DNA from: Embleya sp051903075
GTDB taxonomy: Bacteria > Actinomycetota > Actinomycetes > Streptomycetales > Streptomycetaceae
Direction: 5' to 3'
DNA: 64,000 bases
NCBI RefSeq assembly: GCF_051903075.1
Contig: NZ_CP182422.1
Location: forward strand, 3,968,001 to 4,032,000
Below are positions 25,354-32,633 of this stretch, one piece after another; within the stretch, counting starts at the first letter, position 1; each line of letters starts with the position of its first letter. Under the pieces are notes generated by a model that saw only the letters and a program-made list of their open reading frames with translations, made no database searches and was not told where the DNA came from. The position numbers and the translations under genes were made by a program.

Positions 25354-25610
25354 TCCCATCCCCCAACGATCCGGCCGCGGTCACGCTGGAATTGGAGAGG
25401 CTCCGCGGCGCCGTCGAGGTCGGGTTCGCCCGCACCGACGGGTCGCTCGCGCTGCTCGTGCAGCGGTCCGACCAGACCGACGCGCGGATCGCCGACCACG
25501 AATCGCGCCTCGACTCGATCGAGCGGTCACGGTGGCCGCTACCGTCCCTCGCCGCGCTGATCGCCGCGGCATCGCTCGCCGTCACCCTGTGGCAGGCGAG
25601 CGGCCGATAG
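25350..25610 (+). CDS. small coiled-coil / membrane protein, lysis accessory
   Basis: This 86-aa protein has a GTG start overlapping the holin stop. A coiled coil (LELERLRGAVEVGFARTDG, DHESRLDSIERS) is followed by one C-terminal hydrophobic segment (LPSLAALIAAASLAVTLW). XhlA-like and Bhl-like lysis proteins have this shape. It may be a second holin or antiholin. It is the last prophage gene before the terminator. Confidence 0.68.
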   Translation: MIPSPNDPAAVTLELERLRGAVEVGFARTDGSLALLVQRSDQTDARIADHESRLDSIERSRWPLPSLAALIAAASLAVTLWQASGR

Positions 25611-25618
25611 ACACAAGT

Positions 25619-25651
25619 GCCCCCGCTGCCCATCTCCCGGGCAGCGGGGGC
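25619..25651. terminator. strong bidirectional terminator at the prophage late-operon end
   Basis: A 13-bp perfect stem (25619-25631 with 25639-25651) has a 7-nt loop. It lies between the convergent lysis operon and the methyltransferase gene that ends at 25664. Confidence 0.85.
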
Positions 25652-25663
25652 GCTTTCGTGCGT

Positions 25664-26794
25664 TCACAGGTCGGCGGACCACCTCCCGCGGCTCAACCGG
25701 CAGGCACCATCGGGCGTGATGGTGACCGTGGCCCCGTAGAGCGGTAGCCGGCCCTCGACGTTGAGGCGGTGCCGATGTCGGTCGAGCAGATCCCAGAGTC
25801 GGCGCGGGCCACCCTGGTGAACCGTCGGCACTTCTCCCCAGGGCGCCGACGCGCACGCCCAGGATCCGTCGGCGTGCAGCATCCACGCGGTTCGGTGACG
25901 ATCGCGTGTCTCCTCGAAATGGTGCTCGATCCCCGGATCGGTGACTTCCAGCATCGACACCAACTCCCACGCCTGAGCGACGTCGACGACGGGGTATCGG
26001 CCCGTCTTCACGTCGTCACCCTCGCGAACGCGCACCTGCTCGAACAACTCGCGTAGTCGCGGCGGATAGTCCGCGCCCGCTCGTGTCCCCATGAACTGTG
26101 CTCGGTCCCACTCGACGACGCCGACCGCGCCGCCGTCGTCGGTCCGGTCGGCCGTGACGATCAGTCCGGTTCCCGTGATCGTCGTCGCGAACCGACCACC
26201 CCGTCGCAGCGCGGCGAGCCAACTCGGCGGGATCGGCCGAACCGAGACGCTCGCGACGATCCGGTCGTACTCATCCGGCAGGGGGCCCGTGGCATCGACC
26301 GTTGTCAACGTCGGGTGTCGCCCGATCGATGCGAGACGCTCGCCGGCCGCCTTCGTCAGGTAGCTGTCGACGTCGACGCTCTCGACCAGGTCGTCACCGA
26401 GCACGGACGCCAACAGCGCGGCCCCGTAACCGGATCCGGTACCGACGTCCGCCACGCGGTGCCCGTCCTCGACCTCTGCGTGCCGATACATCCGAACGAG
26501 CAGACTCGGCAGCGTCGACGACGATGTCGGCACCCCAAGCGGTCGATCGGTGGCCGCGGCGTGGTCCGCGTGCAGCGCACCCGCACGCGTCACGAGCGAG
26601 GTGTCGCTGTACGCCGCGCGCACCCATGCATCGGGATCCGACACGCCGTCGTGCAGCGTCCACTCGTCGGCGTGGCCCACCCACCATCGCGGTACGAACA
26701 CGTGGCGCGGCGTCGAGGCCACGGCTCCCCGCCATACAGACGACGGTCGGGTCGTCACGGCCGCAAGGTAGGCGGCGCGTTGGTGCCAATTCAT
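25664..26794 (-). CDS. PIMT-like O-methyltransferase (RiPP-associated type)
   Basis: The protein is 376 aa. The ATG at 26794 follows GAGGAGGGG on the minus strand, and the longer upstream frame is rejected. It has a class I fold with motif I VADVGTGSGYG (115-125) and STLPSLLVRM (93-102) in place of the canonical PIMT S-Q segment. An approximately 150-aa C-terminal extension is absent from housekeeping PIMT. This length and layout match PIMT homologues in RiPP clusters that methylate an Asp side chain to give aspartimide or isoaspartate. It begins 17 bases after the radical SAM gene, so the two probably form one transcript. The substrate is not known. Confidence 0.78.
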   Translation of the reverse strand: MNWHQRAAYLAAVTTRPSSVWRGAVASTPRHVFVPRWWVGHADEWTLHDGVSDPDAWVRAAYSDTSLVTRAGALHADHAAATDRPLGVPTSSSTLPSLLVRMYRHAEVEDGHRVADVGTGSGYGAALLASVLGDDLVESVDVDSYLTKAAGERLASIGRHPTLTTVDATGPLPDEYDRIVASVSVRPIPPSWLAALRRGGRFATTITGTGLIVTADRTDDGGAVGVVEWDRAQFMGTRAGADYPPRLRELFEQVRVREGDDVKTGRYPVVDVAQAWELVSMLEVTDPGIEHHFEETRDRHRTAWMLHADGSWACASAPWGEVPTVHQGGPRRLWDLLDRHRHRLNVEGRLPLYGATVTITPDGACRLSRGRWSADL

Positions 26795-26811
26795 TTGGTG
26801 CTGTCCCCTCC

Positions 26812-27690
26812 TCAGTCGTACGCAGGCGTACACGCTTCCGTGCTCGCCGGGTCGCAGTCGCTGCCGTCCTGGGACGCGCACAGAGCGGCCGGCGGAGGGA
26901 TCGACTTCACGATGCCCTTCCATGTGTCCCCCCGCAGGATGTCGCCGAGAGGCTCCTCACGCACGTTGCCCGCAGGCAGGAATCGCGAGAGAACACACGC
27001 CGACAGCGTGCCGTCGGGCGAGATGGCCGCTCGACCGCGCCCGCACTGCCCACACAACTCGCTGATGCTCGGGACCGGTGGAACCGTGCCTAACGCGTTG
27101 GCGCGTCCCACACCGCGCACGCGGTCGACCTTGATGTCGCGTACACCGAGGGTCTTCAACTCGGCGCGCGCCTCCTCGACTCGCTGATCGTCACGCATCC
27201 GCACGATGCCGACGCGCAGCGGAATTCGGCGTCCGATCGCCTCGACGATGTTCGCGCGCGTCCGGACGTAGCTGCCGGGCCGCCCGGTGATCGCGTCGTG
27301 CTGCGTCGAGCTGTCCGAGTAGTACGACGTCGCCAACGTGACGCGCTCGTGCGCGTACAACTTCCACAACTGCTCGCCCACCCGGTACAGGTTCGAGAAC
27401 ACCTCGACGTGCAGGCCGCGGTCGAGCGCGTACCCGAGCAGGTCACCGAAAGCGGGGTGCATGGTCGGTTCGCCGCCGATGAACTGAACGGTGCGGATGC
27501 TCAGGTCGGCGGCGTCCGAGATGACCGTCTGCCAGTCGGCCGCGGTCATCGTGCCGTGTGTGCCGGCGGGCCCGCTTTCGGCGTAGCAGTGGTCACAGAA
27601 GAGTTGGCAGCGGCCCGTCACTTCCAGTTCGAGGAAGCTCATTGAGTGATACGGAAACGCTCTTTGCGTCGGTGCGATGCTGGTAGTCAC
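26812..27690 (-). CDS. radical SAM / SPASM peptide-modifying enzyme
   Basis: This 292-aa protein starts at GTG with GAAGGGA upstream. The cluster motif C28-X3-C32-X2-C35 (GRCQLFCDHCYAES) and GGEP (72-75) define the radical SAM core. SPASM cysteines follow: C213 and C216 (LCGQCGRG), C232, then C271, C279 and C287 near the C-terminus. They can hold auxiliary iron-sulfur clusters. Such proteins install cross-links, thioethers or epimerisations on ribosomal peptides. No RiPP recognition domain is obvious, so a partner may present the substrate. Confidence 0.85.
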   Translation of the reverse strand: MTTSIAPTQRAFPYHSMSFLELEVTGRCQLFCDHCYAESGPAGTHGTMTAADWQTVISDAADLSIRTVQFIGGEPTMHPAFGDLLGYALDRGLHVEVFSNLYRVGEQLWKLYAHERVTLATSYYSDSSTQHDAITGRPGSYVRTRANIVEAIGRRIPLRVGIVRMRDDQRVEEARAELKTLGVRDIKVDRVRGVGRANALGTVPPVPSISELCGQCGRGRAAISPDGTLSACVLSRFLPAGNVREEPLGDILRGDTWKGIVKSIPPPAALCASQDGSDCDPASTEACTPAYD

Positions 27691-27771
27691 GTCGTCCCTT
27701 CGATCGTTTGAACTCGGGGTGTGCGTGAGCCGTACCGCCGCTCGCGATCAACGACCACGGCGGTACGGAGT

Positions 27772-27978
27772 TCAGGGGGTCGACTCGCCCGGTGGCGTGG
27801 TCCGTTGGACACTGCTCGACGGCATCGACCACATGACGCCGCCGCCGAACGGCATGACCGTGAGCGTCTGTTCGGCGTCGCGGAGCGGCTGAGCCATGAG
27901 GATCTGGCCGGGTCGGCGCACCTCGCGTACCGCCTCGTTGACGGGTTCCACGTACTCACCCTCGCGGTAAGTGCTCAC
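27772..27978 (-). CDS. 68-aa protein ORF-B, candidate peptide substrate or regulatory partner
   Basis: The GTG at 27978 overlaps the stop of ORF-A (GTGA). The sequence starts STYREGEYVEPVNEAVREV, has RRPGQILMAQPL, and ends FGGGVMWSMPSSSVQRTT plus a Pro/Ser tail. It lies 81 bases upstream of the radical SAM gene, the usual place of a precursor peptide. However, residues 20-60 align with the C-terminal half of the protein at 42819-43208 (PGEIVAAQPL, VQWRMPSESV). That locus lacks the enzymes. It may therefore be a conserved domain of the XRE/DUF397 module that also serves as substrate. Confidence 0.62.
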   Translation of the reverse strand: MSTYREGEYVEPVNEAVREVRRPGQILMAQPLRDAEQTLTVMPFGGGVMWSMPSSSVQRTTPPGESTP

Positions 27979-28244
27979 CGCGTGGACGAGGACGAGGCGG
28001 TCTCGTCGGTCGTGGCCGCCCCGGCCGCGGTCTCGTCGTCGGCGAGGGCCAGGCGCCCGAACGGGATGCGAAACGTCATGTGCCCCATGAGCGCCACGAC
28101 CCAGGCGCGATCCACGCGGTACAGCACGCCCTCGCACCCGCTGCGGGTGTCCTTCACCCGGACGTCGTCCGACTGGTTCAACAGTCGTCGAAGTTCGGTC
28201 TCGTCAAGGGGGGTCGGCGGATTCTTGATCACGGTCATGGGCAT
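27975..28244 (-). CDS. 89-aa protein ORF-A of the XRE/DUF397 module
   Basis: The start at 28244 (MPMTVIKN) has GAAAGG upstream. The core ETELRRLLNQSDDVRVKDTR then LYRVDRAWVVALM matches the N-terminal half of the 42819-43208 protein almost residue for residue (TEADLRRRLAASDEVRVRDT, LYRVATGYVVAL). The tail is Ala/Thr/Ser-rich. Its stop overlaps ORF-B. It is divergent from the XRE regulator by 240 bases. The family is unknown to me. The strand-rich core suggests a small beta barrel. Confidence 0.65.
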   Translation of the reverse strand: MPMTVIKNPPTPLDETELRRLLNQSDDVRVKDTRSGCEGVLYRVDRAWVVALMGHMTFRIPFGRLALADDETAAGAATTDETASSSSTR

Positions 28245-28399
28245 GCCTCGTGCCTTTCGCTCGAACGAGTACCAAGCGACTCCGGGCGGTTGGCGGCACA
28301 GCAAGGGAGCGCACAGGGCCAACTACGACGTTCCGTGCAAGCGGAATCGCTGATAGTTAGCGTGCTCCGAAACGAGCAGTAGTGCAAGGTCTACCCTCG

Positions 28400-28417
28400 A
28401 AAGTGTGGTTGCACTTT
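28400..28417. promoter_or_regulatory. candidate operator between divergent ORF-A and XRE genes
   Basis: AAAGTG-N6-CACTTT inverted repeat (28400-28405 and 28412-28417). A second, looser repeat AGTGCAA / TTGCACT (28381-28387 and 28409-28415) overlaps it. It lies 68 bases before the XRE start, where autoregulation of both transcripts would be expected. Confidence 0.45.
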
Positions 28418-28484
28418 TGGAGGATCCGCCGCCGCACGGCTTCAGCGCGCCAGACTGTGCGCACGACCGGAGAGAGGGGTAACC

Positions 28485-29342
28485 ATGGCTGCGATTCCGA
28501 CCGTGCGACGCCGCATGCTTGGGTTGGAACTGCGCAGATTGCGGGAGCGGCTCGACCTGACAGCGGAGGACGCGTCAGATCGGATGGGTTGGCACCCGAC
28601 GAAGATGAGTCGCGTCGAGGCGGGGCGATCCGGCGTACGACCGCATGAGTTGACCCGCCTCTTGGATACCTACGACGTCACCGACACCGATGTGCGCGAC
28701 GGACTCGCAGAGTTGTCGAAGAACGCAAAGGTGCGCGTGTGGTGGACTCCGTACAACGACGTCCTGACGCAGCGGTACAGCTCCTACATCGTGTTTGAAG
28801 CAGAGGCAGTGTCGGCACGCAACTTCGAGGCGGCGCTCATTCCCGGCCTGCTTCAAACGCCGGACTACGCGCGAGCTATCACGCGAGCTTTGGAACCGTC
28901 CCTGACCGTGGCGGAGGTGAACGCGCTTGTGGACGTTCGCATTCAGCGGCAAAGCGCAGCGTTCAACCGGGAAGATCCTTTGAAGCTCTGGTGCATCGTC
29001 GACGAGTCCGCGCTCCGCCGCAAGGTTGGCGGGCCGCCGGTCATGCTGAAGCAGTTGCGGCACCTCTTGGAGGCGACCGAGCAGCCCCACATCACGTTCC
29101 AAGCGATGTCGTACGAAGCAGGGGCGCATGCCGGTCTGCTCGGGTCGTTCGTACATCTTGGCTTCCCCGTACCAGGGGATCTCGACTTGGTGTACCTCGA
29201 AGGGCCGACGAGTAGTCTCTACCTCGAAAGAGACGATGATCTGACGACGTACAGCCATGCGTTTGATCTGTTGCGCGCTTCGGCGTTGGACACCGAGAAG
29301 TCTCGTGACTTGATTCTTGAGATCGTTAAGGACATGACGTGA
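28485..29342 (+). CDS. XRE-family regulator with DUF5753
   Basis: This 285-aa protein starts at ATG with GAGAGGGG upstream. It has an N-terminal helix-turn-helix (ELRRLRERLDLTAEDASDRM, WHPTKMSRVEAGRSG) and a C-terminal DUF5753 (IPGLLQTPDYARAI, LWCIVDESALRRKVGG, QAMSYEAGAHAGLLGSF). These WhiJ/BldB-associated regulators normally pair with DUF397 proteins that modulate DNA binding, and such a gene overlaps its stop. GC content and codon use are visibly lower than in the flanking genes (many TTG, GAA and ATT codons), so transfer is likely. It is divergent from the enzyme genes and probably regulates them. Confidence 0.88.
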   Translation: MAAIPTVRRRMLGLELRRLRERLDLTAEDASDRMGWHPTKMSRVEAGRSGVRPHELTRLLDTYDVTDTDVRDGLAELSKNAKVRVWWTPYNDVLTQRYSSYIVFEAEAVSARNFEAALIPGLLQTPDYARAITRALEPSLTVAEVNALVDVRIQRQSAAFNREDPLKLWCIVDESALRRKVGGPPVMLKQLRHLLEATEQPHITFQAMSYEAGAHAGLLGSFVHLGFPVPGDLDLVYLEGPTSSLYLERDDDLTTYSHAFDLLRASALDTEKSRDLILEIVKDMT

Positions 29343-29527
29343 ACAGCATGAACGACGCTCGCGCCGTGTGGCGGAAGAGTACCTACAGCGGAAACCAAGG
29401 GAACTGCGTCGAAGTTGCCGGTGGATGCGCTGTCGTTCCGGTGCGCGACAGCAAAGACCCGAGCGTCGGTCACCTGACTGTGCCCGCGACGGCATGGGAG
29501 GCCCTCACGGCGGCGCTGCGCGCCTAG
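29339..29527 (+). CDS. DUF397 protein
   Basis: This 62-aa protein has a GTG overlapping the XRE stop by four bases, and an ATG lies three codons in. The family signature W-x-K-S-T-Y-S (VWRKSTYSGNQGNCVEVA), VPVRDSKDP and AWEALTAALR is complete. DUF397 proteins are small partners of XRE/DUF5753 regulators in Streptomyces and act as switches on their DNA binding. A strong terminator follows at 29567-29598. Confidence 0.9.
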   Translation: MNSMNDARAVWRKSTYSGNQGNCVEVAGGCAVVPVRDSKDPSVGHLTVPATAWEALTAALRA

Positions 29528-29566
29528 CGGTAGCCAGGACACGCCCGGCCCGTTTGAGGAAGACAG

Positions 29567-29598
29567 AAGGCCCCGCCCGGGGTAATGGGCGGGGCCTT
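29567..29598 (+). terminator. terminator of XRE-DUF397 operon
   Basis: A 12-bp perfect stem AAGGCCCCGCCC (29567-29578) pairs with 29587-29598 across an 8-nt loop. Confidence 0.85.
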
Positions 29599-29623
29599 CG
29601 TGCTGGTCAGCGCAGGTGCAGAT

Positions 29624-29659
29624 TGGATGCACTGACGGTGGTGAGCTTCTGTGCATCCA
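29624..29659. repeat. 9-bp inverted repeat between the accessory cassette and the chromosomal block
   Basis: TGGATGCAC (29624-29632) and GTGCATCCA (29651-29659) have an 18-nt spacer. The 29528-29825 interval has no gene beyond this, the terminator and the HAIR-like box. The repeat could be an operator, an RNA hairpin or the remains of an attachment site. Confidence 0.4.
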
Positions 29660-29772
29660 TGTGAGGTGTGCGTCTCCTTCGCTTCGGGCACGCGCTGTCA
29701 CGGCCATCATCCCGTCCGTGCCGCGCGTGTACCGCACCCGAACGGTTCGTTGACTATCGCAACCACAACTAA

Positions 29773-29793
29773 GTTGAGTCTATTCCACTCAAC
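29773..29793. promoter_or_regulatory. HAIR-like box (HspR site) upstream of the kinase gene
   Basis: GTTGAGT-N7-ACTCAAC is a perfect palindromic match to the core TTGAGT-N7-ACTCAA of the HspR-associated inverted repeat. A leaderless promoter -10 (TACACT, 29814-29819) lies six bases before the ATG at 29826, so the box would cover the -35 region. Confidence 0.65.
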
Positions 29794-29825
29794 CATGCGA
29801 TGCCCGGGATGCTTACACTGCGGAC

Positions 29826-30491
29826 ATGCCAGATGTGTCCGGTGCTCTCGAAACACTCGACGCGCTCGCGGATGAGGCGGTACGGCTCATTCCGCCGGCG
29901 CCCGAGGCCGAGCGGGTCGTGCTCGGTCTCGCCGGTCCGCCGGGAGCCGGGAAGTCCACGCTCGCCGGTCGGTTGGTGCGCGCGATCGAGCAGCGGGTCG
30001 GGTCCGGTACCGCCGCCTACGTGCCGCTCGACGGGTTCCACCTCTCGAACGTGCAGCTCAAGCGGATCGGGCGGCTGCATCGTAAGGGCGCGGTGGACAC
30101 GTTCGACGTGTGGGGCTACGCGACCACGCTGGCGCGGGTGGTGCGGGAGGTGGATCGGGACGTGTATGTGCCCGACTACGACCGGACGTTGCACGAGCCG
30201 GTGGCCGCGCGGCACGTGGTGCGGCCCGGGACGCGGATCGTGGTGACCGAGGGCAACTACCTGGCGCTGGACGCGCCCGGCTGGGCCGACGCCTACTGCC
30301 TGATGACCGAGGTCTGGTACGTACACGCCTCGGACCGGGTCCGCGACGAGCGGCTGACCAGGCGCCAGCGCCGGGGCGGCCGCAGCCCCGGCGAGGCGAT
30401 GGCCTGGGTCGCGGGCAGCGACCGCCCCAACGGCGAACTGGTCAAACGCTCGAAGTCGCGCTGTGCTCGCGTGGTGACGGTGGTGTGGTGA
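29826..30491 (+). CDS. nucleoside/nucleotide kinase family protein (P-loop)
   Basis: The protein is 221 aa. A P-loop GLAGPPGAGKST near residue 36 and a YVPLDGFHLSNVQLKRIGR segment (phosphate-acceptor site region) are followed by YDRTLHEPVAARHVV and VVTEGNYLALD. These features place it with the uridine kinase / fructose kinase-like family (FrcK/YggC-type), whose members phosphorylate sugars, nucleosides or pantothenate. The substrate cannot be told from sequence. The mRNA is probably leaderless (see the -10 at 29814-29819). HspR control is suggested by the upstream box. Confidence 0.8.
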   Translation: MPDVSGALETLDALADEAVRLIPPAPEAERVVLGLAGPPGAGKSTLAGRLVRAIEQRVGSGTAAYVPLDGFHLSNVQLKRIGRLHRKGAVDTFDVWGYATTLARVVREVDRDVYVPDYDRTLHEPVAARHVVRPGTRIVVTEGNYLALDAPGWADAYCLMTEVWYVHASDRVRDERLTRRQRRGGRSPGEAMAWVAGSDRPNGELVKRSKSRCARVVTVVW

Positions 30492-30536
30492 ACTCGCGCC
30501 TGCCGGCGGCGCGGGTCGGGCGGGCGCGGGGTTGGC

Positions 30537-30652
30537 CGGCCTGCGGCCCGCCTGTCCTCAAACGCCGGACGGGCTGGGATTGGCTCGGGCTGGGAGTGGC
30601 CCGGAGTCGGCCGGCCCGCGGCCCGCTTGTCCTCAAACGCCGGACGGGCTGG
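30537..30652. repeat. two direct copies of a Streptomyces intergenic repeat
   Basis: A unit of about 41 bp (30537-30577 and 30612-30652, period 75) shares TCCTCAAACGCCGGACGGG plus flanks with two or three mismatches. The unit is partly palindromic and lies in the space before the metallophosphoesterase stop. A related sequence recurs at 62541-62589. Confidence 0.75.
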
Positions 30653-30670
30653 AGTTGGCCCGGGTTTCGG

Positions 30671-32494
30671 CTACTTGAGCCATGCCGGGGCCGGGACCAG
30701 GAGTTCCACGTTGCGGTCCTCCAGGCGGCCTCGGCGGCCGTCGACCTTCGGGTCGGGGCGGTCCCGCTCCTGCCAGTCGTTGCCGGCGAGTTCGCGGGCC
30801 AGGGCGGCCAGGGCCAGGGGGGAGTCCAGTTTGTTGCCGTGTGATTCCGGGCCCGCCGAGTCGACGATCGTGCCGAAGATGGACAGGGTCCCGTTCGTGT
30901 TGTCGGCGATCTCCACGATCCGCGCCTGGGAGGGCCAGTCGATGTGCGACGCGGTGTTGACCTCCCAGAACCCGCCGGGGACCGCGCTGCCCGCCGGTCG
31001 CGGGTAGGGCTTCACGTAGTTGTCGTGGGTGTGCCCGTTGACCCACAACACCACGTTCGGGAACCGCAGCAGCAGCGCCTGCACCTGCGGTCCCAGGATC
31101 CGCGCGGGCTCCCCGGCCGGCACGGTCTTGTTGGTCATCGTCTCTATGGTGTGGTGGCTGAACAGCACGAACAGCTTGTCCTGACCCGTGCCCTGGACCA
31201 CCTTGCCCTGCTCGTCGAGATGGCTCGAACTGCCCTTGACCAGCTGGTCCTCCAGCCAGGCGAACTGGGTCGGGTCCAGGCATCCCGAGTCCGAGCCGTA
31301 CGAGTTCACCGTGTCCAGGACCAGGCAGCGCACCGGGCCCTGGTCGAAGGTGTAGTACGCGGTCTTGGTGTCCAGGTTCTGCTGGGTGAAGCCGTGGCCC
31401 TTGGGCAGGCCGGTGGTGTTGAAGTGCTCCTTGATCGTCTCCGCGCGGTCCACGAGGCGACGATCCGGGTCGGCGGTGACCTTGCGCTTGGGGCCGGCCA
31501 GCAGCGCCGCCAGCGCGTCCGGCTTGCCGCTCTGCAGTCCGAGGGCCAGCGTGACCACGGTCTGCCCGGGGGATATGTCGAGCACCTTCTCGTCGCCGAC
31601 CGCGACCTTGCTCAGCAGTTCGCTGACCGGCAGGTTGCCCTGTACCAGGCCGTCGTGGTTGCCGTAGGCGCTGTACCAGGGGGTCTTCAGACCGGTCGCC
31701 TCGAACGGCCGCCGGCACGCGTCCAGCAGGCCCGGCACGGTGGGATAGCCGTACTGGGAGCGCGGCACGTCGTCCTTGTGCCCGGGCGGCGTGCCGTCGG
31801 GGTGCCAGTAGCGCTCGTGGTACGCCACCGCGTCCATCGGGCCCTCGTACCTGTTGCGATCGCCCGAGTCGGGCGTGACCTTCTTGCCGCCGTCGAGCAC
31901 GTCGATGTACCAGCGCAGCTCGTTGAACTGGATGTTGTCGGTGTTGTCGCCGGTGCAGATCGTGAAGGCCAGCGGCGCGCCCAGGGCCGGACCCTTGCCG
32001 ATCCGGTTGAGCGACTGCACCATCGCCTCGGCGATCTGCGCGGTCAGCACCTCCTGCGGGCGGTACGCCGACTGGAAGGGCAGCAGCTTGGCGAACGGCT
32101 GGTCCTTGTCGCTGTGCCGGTCGAGGAAGTCCACGCGCGCGGTCGACTGCGAATCCTGGATGTGAATGTCGGTCAACTGGGTGAACGCGACCAGGGAACG
32201 CCGCTTCGCCTTGTCGCCCGAGCCGCCGCCGGGCATCAACTCGCTGCGCAGCAGGTGCGGTTCACCGGGTCCGGCGACGATCTTGCGGTAGCCGCCCGGT
32301 CCGGGCGGGCCGAGCACCAGGGTGCGCTCCAAGGTGGTGCCGGCCGCGCCGGCCGGCTTGGGCGCGCCCGACTTGGGTGCGTCGCTCGACTTCCCGTCGG
32401 GCTTGTCCTTGTCGTCGTCGGAGCACGCGGCCACTCCGAGCAGTGCCGCGCTCGCGGCCGAGTACTTCAGGACGTCCCGACGATTCGGCTTCAT
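30671..32494 (-). CDS. secreted TIGR03767-family metallophosphoesterase
   Basis: This 607-aa protein starts MKPNRRDVLKYSAASAALLG, a twin-arginine signal (RRDVLK), with a lipobox VAAC, so it is exported folded and lipid-anchored. Metallophosphatase motifs follow: TQLTDIHI (D-x-H), TGDNTD (GDN), AYGNHD (GNHD) and WVNGHTHDN (GHTH). The substrate is unknown; phosphomonoesters or phosphodiesters of cell-wall origin are possible. The family is PPA1498-like in actinomycetes. It is convergent with the kinase gene across the repeat at 30537-30652 and probably has its own promoter in 32495-32633. Confidence 0.88.
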   Translation of the reverse strand: MKPNRRDVLKYSAASAALLGVAACSDDDKDKPDGKSSDAPKSGAPKPAGAAGTTLERTLVLGPPGPGGYRKIVAGPGEPHLLRSELMPGGGSGDKAKRRSLVAFTQLTDIHIQDSQSTARVDFLDRHSDKDQPFAKLLPFQSAYRPQEVLTAQIAEAMVQSLNRIGKGPALGAPLAFTICTGDNTDNIQFNELRWYIDVLDGGKKVTPDSGDRNRYEGPMDAVAYHERYWHPDGTPPGHKDDVPRSQYGYPTVPGLLDACRRPFEATGLKTPWYSAYGNHDGLVQGNLPVSELLSKVAVGDEKVLDISPGQTVVTLALGLQSGKPDALAALLAGPKRKVTADPDRRLVDRAETIKEHFNTTGLPKGHGFTQQNLDTKTAYYTFDQGPVRCLVLDTVNSYGSDSGCLDPTQFAWLEDQLVKGSSSHLDEQGKVVQGTGQDKLFVLFSHHTIETMTNKTVPAGEPARILGPQVQALLLRFPNVVLWVNGHTHDNYVKPYPRPAGSAVPGGFWEVNTASHIDWPSQARIVEIADNTNGTLSIFGTIVDSAGPESHGNKLDSPLALAALARELAGNDWQERDRPDPKVDGRRGRLEDRNVELLVPAPAWLK

Positions 32495-32571
32495 GCGGCG
32501 ACCCTACTGACGCGTAGCGAGCCGCATCAAGGAAGCGTCGAGGCTGCGTCGAAGAAGCATCGAGACCGCAT

Positions 32572-32622
32572 AAAAAACGTCGAGGAGGGGGCACAGCCGG
32601 AGCCGCACCGCCTCCTCGACGT
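32572..32622 (-). terminator. intrinsic terminator of the dnaK operon
   Basis: Read on the minus strand, a 12-bp stem (32611-32622 with 32577-32588) is followed by a run of six T (complement of 32572-32577). It lies just after the hspR stop. Confidence 0.8.
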
Positions 32623-32633
32623 CGTCGCGGCCG

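Noticed and set aside
27593..27832. 79-aa minus-strand ORF between ORF-B and the radical SAM gene as an alternative precursor peptide
   Set aside because: It overlaps both neighbours in another frame and has no ribosome-binding site. ORF-B has coupling and a homologue.
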